Of a DNA stretch of 10,363 nt, positions 5,976 to 10,363 are shown piece after piece. The DNA is taken from assembly GCA_040375675.1 (NCBI GenBank), contig JBEIRY010000061.1:1-10363 (forward strand), read 5' to 3'. The notes under the pieces are model-generated. The model was not told the origin of the DNA and searched no databases. It saw only the letters and a program-made list of their open reading frames with translations. Both the position numbers and the translations under genes were made by a program. The DNA comes from CAIUSP01 sp040375675 (GTDB lineage: Bacteria; Actinomycetota; Thermoleophilia; Solirubrobacterales; 70-9). Position 1 is the stretch's first letter, and each line of letters opens with the position of its first letter.

Positions 5976-7511
5976 TCAGTCTCCGGGTGAGGCAATGCCC
6001 GGAACTCGCTCCACACCCTTCTCCTCGAAGTAATCCCACTCGGCGCGGCCAAGAACCGTTGTCGGTTCGTCTCCGTAGATCCACTCGCGTGAGATCCGGT
6101 GCCAGTTGGCTTTTGCTCCCAGCTGAGCGAGCACAGCCATCAGTCCGCTCTCCATCCGCCTTCCGAGCAACTCATCGGCCGGGAGTGTCTCCTTGCGAAG
6201 CATTCCGAAGTACTCGTTTCGCGGGTCGGAGGTGACCTCGATCATCTTCATCACCCGCTCTGGGGAGATCTCGATCTCGGCGTCTTCCATGTACCAGCCA
6301 CCAACGTGCCTGGCGTGTTCGAGCAGGCGCCCGGCATCGATGTCTCCGGGGTTCTTGATGAAGCCGAGTTCGGTGAGCGCCCGGAGCAGTCCGTCAGGGT
6401 CGTCCCGGAAGGCCGCATCCACCACCGCCTGTTCCATCTGGATCTGACCAGGGGTCACCTTCTTCGTCATTCCGAAGTCGAGGAAGGCGACCTTGCCGTC
6501 GGGCATCAGCAGGTAGTTGCCTGGGTGCGTATCGGCGTTGAAGTGCTGCAGGTGGTAGATCGAGCCGAACGAGAACCGGAAGATGATCTCCCCGAAGATG
6601 TTCCGCTCTTCTTGCGGCAGCTCCTTGATCGTGTCGAATCCGTGCCCTTCGACGAAGTCGGTGACCAGCACCCTGCGCCGTGATAGCGAGGTGTGAACCT
6701 TCGGCACGAAGATGAAGGGGTGACCTTCGTAGGCCCGGGCAAACGCCCTCTGGTTCTGCGCCTCGAATTCGTAGTCGAGCTCCTCCAGGGTGCGCTCCTT
6801 GAGCTCTTCGGCGATCTCTTTGGCGTCGAGCCCCGGCGCGATCGCCTTGGCCATCCGCACCAGCATCCCGGCGTTTGCCATGTCTGATTCCAGTGCGTCG
6901 GCAACGCCCGGATACTGGATCTTCACTGCCACCTCGGTGCCGTCGTGCAGGCGGGCACGGTGGACCTGTCCGATCGAAGCAGCAGCGAACGCTTCGTGTT
7001 CGATCTCGTCGAAGACCTTTTCGGGGTCGCGATCGTCGTACTCCTCCTCGAGCACCACCTTGACCTTCTCCCATGGCATCGCCGGCGCCTTGGAGCGAAG
7101 CTTCGCCAGCTGCTCCTGGTAGGTCTCGCGGAACTCCGGCGGGAGGAAGTCGGCATCTATGAACGAGGCGAGCTGGCCCATCTTCATCGCTGCGCCCTTC
7201 ATCTCACCCAGAACCGAAACCATCTTCATCGCGGCCTCGAGATGTCTCGTCTCCAACTTCTCTTGAGCCTTCTCGGATGACCGTGTCAGATTGGCTGCCT
7301 TGGTGCCCGCATAGCGAGCGCCCTGGGCGCCGACCGTTGCGCTCACCTTGGCGGTACGTCCGATCCGACCGCTCGGGATCTCCCCGGCTTGATCGGGGCT
7401 AAGATCAGATTCGAGCGGTGCGTCGCCCTCGGGTGGGGCAACGCCCGAAGCGGTCTCCTCGTCGGAGTGATCGCTTGGTCGATTTCCTGTTTTATCTTCG
7501 CCTCGGCTCAT
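5976..7511 (-). CDS. ABC1/UbiB/AarF-family atypical kinase
   Basis: The 511-aa protein belongs to the ABC1 (ADCK/UbiB) family of atypical kinase-like ATPases, linked in other organisms to quinone or lipid metabolism. Visible motifs are KMGQ (110-113, the KxGQ signature) and the Ala-rich loop AAASIGQ (176-182). They continue with catalytic lysine K197 in VAVKIQYPG, ELDYEFEAQN (244-253), the catalytic loop NADTHPGN (325-332) with D327, and DFG (345-347). These show a complete active site. The consensus catalytic loop is usually HADPHPGN; here the first H is N and the first P is T. The first 50 residues are acidic and probably disordered. I see no C-terminal transmembrane pair like that of E. 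coli UbiB, so it is likely soluble or peripheral. The ATG at 7511 is the first in-frame start. An AGGAG lies 13 nt upstream, longer than ideal. No quinone gene is nearby, so the substrate is open. Confidence 0.92.
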   Translation of the reverse strand: MSRGEDKTGNRPSDHSDEETASGVAPPEGDAPLESDLSPDQAGEIPSGRIGRTAKVSATVGAQGARYAGTKAANLTRSSEKAQEKLETRHLEAAMKMVSVLGEMKGAAMKMGQLASFIDADFLPPEFRETYQEQLAKLRSKAPAMPWEKVKVVLEEEYDDRDPEKVFDEIEHEAFAAASIGQVHRARLHDGTEVAVKIQYPGVADALESDMANAGMLVRMAKAIAPGLDAKEIAEELKERTLEELDYEFEAQNQRAFARAYEGHPFIFVPKVHTSLSRRRVLVTDFVEGHGFDTIKELPQEERNIFGEIIFRFSFGSIYHLQHFNADTHPGNYLLMPDGKVAFLDFGMTKKVTPGQIQMEQAVVDAAFRDDPDGLLRALTELGFIKNPGDIDAGRLLEHARHVGGWYMEDAEIEISPERVMKMIEVTSDPRNEYFGMLRKETLPADELLGRRMESGLMAVLAQLGAKANWHRISREWIYGDEPTTVLGRAEWDYFEEKGVERVPGIASPGD

Positions 7512-7583
7512 TTAAGGTCTGCATCTCCTATTCTGCCGATCCGAGGCATTCGGCCGCGCTTCACCCGCCTCAGATAACAACTT
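7512..7583. promoter_or_regulatory. 72-bp divergent promoter region between the ABC1 kinase gene and rplY
   Basis: This short gap must hold promoters for both directions. On the + strand TATTCT (7529-7534) is a possible -10 for rplY with a leader of about 43 nt. GATAAC (7573-7578) close to the ATG at 7584 is an alternative that does not fit TANNNT well. On the - strand the same patch reads AGAATAGGAG, and the AGGAG is 13 nt before the ABC1 start. No SD precedes rplY. The assignments are tentative. Confidence 0.35.
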
Positions 7584-8306
7584 ATGGCTCAAACGAGAAC
7601 CACACTCAAAGCAAATCCACGCACCCGCCAAGGATCGCGTGGCACCCGCCGCCTGCGCAAAGAGGGAATGGTCCCCGGGGTCGTTTACGGCCACGGTGGA
7701 GAGGCAAAGCTCTTCTCGGTGGTCGATCGTGAACTGCGCGTCGTCTTGAGCGAGGGACACGCACTCTTCGATCTCGAGATCGAAGGTCAGGAGGCCGTGC
7801 CCGTCGTGGTCAAAGAGCAGCAGTATCACCCCGTCAAGGGCGATGTGATCCACATGGACTTTCTCGAGGTGAATTTGAACGAGAAGATCGAGGCCGAGGT
7901 CTCTATCGAGCTCGAAGGTACAGAGCAGGCCCCTGGCGTTCGCGAGGGCGGCGTGCTCGAACATGTTTTGCGCGAGGTCACGGTGGAGGCATTGCCTACC
8001 GAGATTCCCGAGCTGCTCGTGGTCGATGTATCGGCGATGGAGATCAACGACAACGTGACCTTGGAGGCAGTCGTTGCCCCCGAGGGCGTGACGATCGTCG
8101 CCGACGATCCGGGCGAGGTCACAGTTGCGACGCTCAGTCCTCCTCGAGTCGAGGAAGAGCCCGAGCCTTCCGCCGAGGAAGAGACCGCACTCGTCGGCGA
8201 AGATGGCGAGCCCATCGAAGGCGAGGAAGCTGCCGAGGGCGAGGGCGGCGAGGAATCCGGAGGCGAGGAATCTGGGGATTCCGACTCCGGCGAGCAGGAG
8301 GGTTAG
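7584..8306 (+). CDS. rplY: 50S ribosomal protein L25, CTC (general stress) form
   Basis: L25 binds 5S rRNA in the central protuberance of the large subunit. The 240-aa protein is the long TL5/CTC form. Residues 1-90 are the 5S-binding domain (TRTTLKANPRTRQGSRGTRRLRKEGMVPGVVYG, later VVVKEQQYHPVKGDVIHMDFLEV). Residues about 95-185 are the second beta domain (GTEQAPGVREGGVLEHVLREVTVEALPTEIPE...). From about 186 the chain is an acidic tail rich in Glu, Gly, Ser and Asp, with GEESG repeated. Such tails occur in high-GC bacteria but are not needed for 5S binding. The ATG at 7584 is right because family members begin a few residues before the conserved R-x-x-x-G-x-x-x-x-R-x-x-R-x-x-G motif. It heads the operon rplY-pth-crotonase-mfd. 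The end of the gene also encodes the SD of pth. Confidence 0.95.
   Translation: MAQTRTTLKANPRTRQGSRGTRRLRKEGMVPGVVYGHGGEAKLFSVVDRELRVVLSEGHALFDLEIEGQEAVPVVVKEQQYHPVKGDVIHMDFLEVNLNEKIEAEVSIELEGTEQAPGVREGGVLEHVLREVTVEALPTEIPELLVVDVSAMEINDNVTLEAVVAPEGVTIVADDPGEVTVATLSPPRVEEEPEPSAEEETALVGEDGEPIEGEEAAEGEGGEESGGEESGDSDSGEQEG
8247..8276 (+). repeat. Tandem 15-bp repeat in the rplY acidic tail
   Basis: Two adjacent 15-bp units, 8247-8261 and 8262-8276, each encode GEESG and differ only at third codon positions. A looser third unit (GEEAA, 8220-8234) lies upstream. This looks like slippage-driven growth of the acidic tail. Confidence 0.7.
8296..8302 (+). promoter_or_regulatory. Strong Shine-Dalgarno that points to a CTG start for pth
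   Basis: AGGAGGG at 8296-8302 is a near-perfect anti-SD match. It sits 7 nt before the CTG at 8310 and overlaps the last codons of rplY. No ATG, GTG or TTG lies at a suitable distance in the pth frame, so this site decides the start. Confidence 0.7.
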
Positions 8307-8309
8307 GAC

Positions 8310-8930
8310 CTGTCTCTTTTCGGCCGGTCTCGCCGCGGCTCGAAGTCCGGCGGAGGTCGAGTCGACTGTCTGGTCGTGGGTCTCGGTAATCCGGGGTCCA
8401 AGTACGCCGCGACCCGACACAACATCGGTTTCGATGTCATGGCCGAGCTTGCCAGTCGATGGGAGATGCCAAAGCCGAAGCAGCGGTTTTCGGGCTCGAT
8501 CACAGAGGGAGCAGTCCTCCCCGGTGGTCCGCGTGTCGCATTGCTCTGCCCGGAGACCTTCATGAACCGGGCTGGCGAGAGCGTCGGGCCGGCCAGGGGG
8601 TCGCTCAAAGTCCCCCTCGACCGCGTGATCGTCTGTCACGACGAGATAGATCTTCCGTTTGGCGAGGTACGCACCCGGATGGGCGGTGGCCTCGCTGGGC
8701 ATAACGGCCTCAAGAGCCTCTCGGAAGGTTTGGGCTCGCCGGACTTCTGGCGCGTCAGGGTCGGAGTCGGCAGGCCCGAGAGCAGCGATCCTGAAATCGT
8801 CTCCGCCTATGTACTCGGCAAGTTCCAGGAACCCCCAGAACGGGTCCGTGGGTTGGTCGAGAGTGCAGCAGGCGCGACGGAGACTCTCGTGGGTGAATTG
8901 ACTGAGGAAAGGAACAGCGATGTCAGCTAA
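8310..8930 (+). CDS. pth: Peptidyl-tRNA hydrolase, probable CTG start
   Basis: Pth cleaves peptidyl-tRNA released from stalled ribosomes and is usually essential. With a CTG start at 8310 the protein has 206 aa, near the family norm (E. coli 194). Catalytic motifs are VVGLGNPG (22-29, N27), TRHNIG (35-40, catalytic H37), FMN (84-86), HDEIDLPFG (110-118, D111) and GGGLAGHNGLKS (125-136, N132). The frame upstream of VVGLGNPG is open back to the TAG shared with rplY (8304-8306). It encodes a basic lead-in SLFGRSRRGSKSGGGRVDCL that I recall as similar to related actinobacterial Pth N-termini. The only ATG/GTG/TTG candidate is GTG 8376, which would remove most of the first beta strand and has no SD. 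CTG 8370 also lacks an SD. The 3-nt gap to rplY suggests coupling, and the 3' end overlaps the crotonase gene by 11 nt. Confidence 0.93.
   Translation: MSLFGRSRRGSKSGGGRVDCLVVGLGNPGSKYAATRHNIGFDVMAELASRWEMPKPKQRFSGSITEGAVLPGGPRVALLCPETFMNRAGESVGPARGSLKVPLDRVIVCHDEIDLPFGEVRTRMGGGLAGHNGLKSLSEGLGSPDFWRVRVGVGRPESSDPEIVSAYVLGKFQEPPERVRGLVESAAGATETLVGELTEERNSDVS
8904..8913 (+). promoter_or_regulatory. Shine-Dalgarno of the crotonase gene inside pth
   Basis: GAGGAAAGGA at 8904-8913 lies 6 nt before the ATG at 8920, inside the pth coding end. It fixes the start and shows translation from within the operon. Confidence 0.7.
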
Positions 8931-9663
8931 CAGCGATCTGGTCAGCCTCTCGGCTCTGGAGGGCGGTGTAAGAGTGATCCGCTTCGAGCGAGAGAAGGCC
9001 CGTAACGCCTTGAACAGCGAGATGCTGCTGGCGATGCTCGAGCACCTCGATACGGTGGCCGCCGATCCAGAGGCAAGAGCGCTGGTCATCTCTTCGAACG
9101 ATCACCTCGGCCTCTCTGCCGGAGCCGATGTCAAAGAAGAGTTGGACGAGGCGGGCAGTGTGAAGCGGATGGAACTGTTCGCCGACCTCTACGACACGGT
9201 CGTGGCCTTTCCGAAGCCAACTCTGGCTGCCTGTCATGGATCGGTGGTCGGAGGCGGCGCCGAGATCGCGATCGCATGCGACCTCAGGGTGGCTGGCGGG
9301 AACTTGCGGATGAAGTTCCCTGGCGCCGAGCTCGGAGTGCCGGTTGGGCCGGCGAGGTTGGTAACGCTGTGCGGCCTTTCTACCGCGAAGTACCTGCTTC
9401 TCACTTCCCGGAACGTCGGAGCCGAGGAGGCGCTGAGGATCGGGCTGGTGCACAGGGTTGCGCCTGCGGCGCGCACCGAAGAGGCAACGGTCGAGTTGGC
9501 TACCGAGGTTGCCTCGCACCCACCCGAGGCGGTCGCGCGCCTGAAGCGAATGCTTCACGAGTGGGACGGAGTAGAGCAGCGCTCCGCCGCTGAGGGCATC
9601 GGGCAGGTCGAGTGGCAGCGCAACGGCCCGGGGCTCCCCAACAGCTCGAAGCCGTCCGACTAG
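8920..9663 (+). CDS. Enoyl-CoA hydratase/isomerase (crotonase) family protein
   Basis: The 247-aa protein has the crotonase fold, whose members act on acyl-CoA thioesters. Residues 1-70 hold ARNALNSEM and the first oxyanion segment GLSAGAD (64-70). Residues 105-125 hold CHGSVVGGGAEIAIACDLRVA with the second oxyanion glycine region and E115, the equivalent of rat hydratase Glu144. At the place of the second catalytic Glu (rat Glu164) the sequence reads FPGAELGVPVG (133-143), so by my alignment that position is G135. E137 is two residues away and may or may not substitute. The protein could therefore be a hydratase, isomerase or another crotonase. The C-terminal helical part is ordinary (APAARTEEA..., RLKRML) with a short polar tail. 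It sits between pth and mfd, overlaps pth by 11 nt and ends 4 nt before the mfd ATG. No other fatty-acid genes are nearby. Confidence 0.88.
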   Translation: MSANSDLVSLSALEGGVRVIRFEREKARNALNSEMLLAMLEHLDTVAADPEARALVISSNDHLGLSAGADVKEELDEAGSVKRMELFADLYDTVVAFPKPTLAACHGSVVGGGAEIAIACDLRVAGGNLRMKFPGAELGVPVGPARLVTLCGLSTAKYLLLTSRNVGAEEALRIGLVHRVAPAARTEEATVELATEVASHPPEAVARLKRMLHEWDGVEQRSAAEGIGQVEWQRNGPGLPNSSKPSD

Positions 9664-9666
9664 CCT
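9661..9666 (+). promoter_or_regulatory. Possible internal -10 box before mfd
   Basis: TAGCCT (TANNNT) includes the crotonase stop codon and ends 7 nt before an in-frame GTG at 9674, the same spacing as in glmU. It could give mfd its own leaderless transcript starting at GTG 9674 rather than ATG 9668. A chance match is likely because TAG here is forced by the stop codon. Confidence 0.25.
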
Positions 9667-9667
9667 G

Positions 9668-10363
9668 ATGGGGGTGAGCGAGTCCCCGAGTCATACTCCC
9701 GATGCCCTCGAAGCCGAGAGCGTCAGTGGATCTTTGCGTCCGCTGCTCGAGGTTGCCTTTGACGAGGGCAGGATCTCGGCAATCGCGCGAGAACTCCGCG
9801 AGGCCGGAGCAGATGGCGAATCGGTCGAGGTGGCGGTCTCCTCTCCGGCTCGCCCGTTCCTGATCGCTGCTCTTTCCGAGGCCGCGAGCGCAGTCGACCC
9901 GACGCTGGTGGTTACCGCAGATGACCGCTCGGCACGCCACACCGCTGAGTCCCTTGCAACATTTCTCGATGCTTCGAGAATCCACCTTTACCCGTCGCGT
10001 GGAGTCGGTTTCAGGTCTCACCTCTCGCCACCGCCTCACCTTGCGGGCCTTCGGGTCTCTGCGCTGGCCTCTCTGATCGACGAGACAGGGTGGGAGCCGG
10101 GTATGGCTCCGATCGTGGTTGCCAGCGCAGTAGCGCTCGCCGAATCAGTACCCGAGGCCGATCTGCGACCCAGTTCGGTCAGGGTCGACAAGGGGTCAGA
10201 TGCGGACCTCGATTTGCTTGCAATCGAGTTGGCAGACGCTGGCTACAAGCGGGTCGATCAGGTATCAGAGCGTGGCGAGTTCGCAATCCGCGGTGGCATC
10301 TGCGATGTCTTCGGGGCAACCGATTCCCGTGCGGCGCGGATCGAGCTGTTCGGCGACGAGGTC
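9668..10363 (+). CDS. mfd: Transcription-repair coupling factor Mfd, N-terminal part, truncated at window edge
   Basis: Mfd is an ATP-driven translocase that removes RNA polymerase stalled at DNA damage and recruits UvrA. Only the first 232 codons are visible and the frame is open to the edge. After a polar lead (1-18) comes LRPLLEVAFDEGRISAIARELREAG, then a UvrB-like domain with SSPARPFLIAALSEA, LVVTADDRSARHTAESLATFL and the YPSRG segment. The diagnostic motif is QVSERGEFAIRGGICDVF near residues 198-213, followed by RIELFGDEV; this is the signature of the UvrB-homology module shared by Mfd and UvrB. UvrB itself is less likely, because UvrB starts with a Walker A segment that is absent here. 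The start is ATG 9668 or GTG 9674; neither has a clear SD. The gene follows the crotonase gene by 4 nt and closes the conserved rplY-pth-mfd order. Confidence 0.93.
   Translation, partial: MGVSESPSHTPDALEAESVSGSLRPLLEVAFDEGRISAIARELREAGADGESVEVAVSSPARPFLIAALSEAASAVDPTLVVTADDRSARHTAESLATFLDASRIHLYPSRGVGFRSHLSPPPHLAGLRVSALASLIDETGWEPGMAPIVVASAVALAESVPEADLRPSSVRVDKGSDADLDLLAIELADAGYKRVDQVSERGEFAIRGGICDVFGATDSRAARIELFGDEV

Noticed and set aside
8376..8930. pth starting at GTG 8376
   Set aside because: It cuts off most of the first beta strand of the Pth fold and has no SD, while the upstream frame is open with a strong SD before CTG 8310.
7512..9089. Long open frame (525 codons) on the minus strand opposite rplY and pth
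   Set aside because: It is antisense to two clearly recognised genes, its translation shows no domain, and long antisense frames are common in high-GC DNA.
1..10363. CRISPR array, insertion sequence, phage, toxin-antitoxin or other defence locus
   Set aside because: I saw no regularly spaced repeats, terminal inverted repeats, transposase or integrase motifs, nor small toxin-like pairs; the genes are housekeeping or regulatory.

Overview
The window reads as a core chromosomal segment of a high-GC Gram-positive bacterium. The best guess is an actinobacterium of the Thermoleophilia/Solirubrobacterales type. This rests on high GC, GTG starts, actinobacterial-style PucR, TetR and ABC1 proteins, and the gene order around glmU-prs and rplY-pth-mfd. 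The lineage is inferred from protein character and synteny only; no 16S or marker search was possible.

Layout. (1) Positions 2-781 (+): the C-terminal part of a PucR/CdaR-type regulator that enters from the left edge. (2) 852-2045 (+): a 397-aa regulator with two TetR-like HTH units. (3) 2095-2165 (+): tRNA-Gln(UUG). (4) 2242-4664 (+): glmU and prs, overlapping by 4 nt. (5) 4661-5050 (-): a small lipoprotein whose stop codon shares a CTAG with the stop of prs. (6) 5165-5974 (+): a glycerophosphodiester phosphodiesterase-family protein, divergent from the lipoprotein. (7) 5976-7511 (-): an ABC1/UbiB-type kinase, convergent with (6) at 1 nt. (8) 7584-9663 (+): rplY (L25/CTC), pth and a crotonase-family gene. 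(9) 9668 to the right edge (+): the N-terminus of mfd. Coding density is very high. No gene-free stretch exceeds about 300 bases; the longest non-coding gap is about 115 bp.

How the genes fit together. glmU makes UDP-GlcNAc for the wall and prs makes PRPP. rplY, pth and mfd serve the ribosome, peptidyl-tRNA recycling and transcription-coupled repair. The order glmU-prs-...-rplY(ctc)-pth-...-mfd is the classic gcaD-prs-ctc-spoVC-mfd order of Bacillus. Here it is interrupted by a lipoprotein/GDPD/ABC1 block and by a crotonase gene. From memory, the tRNA-Gln and TetR flank and a lipoprotein next to prs also resemble the Mycobacterium region around pth-rplY-lpqT-prsA-glmU.

The most interesting signals are in how expression starts rather than in a new gene system. 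Several transcription-unit heads (TetR, tRNA-Gln, glmU, GDPD, possibly mfd) have a TANNNT box 6-10 nt before the start, which implies leaderless mRNAs. Genes inside operons (prs, pth, crotonase) instead have strong Shine-Dalgarno sequences. pth appears to start at a CTG codon. I saw no CRISPR array, insertion sequence, phage or defence locus.
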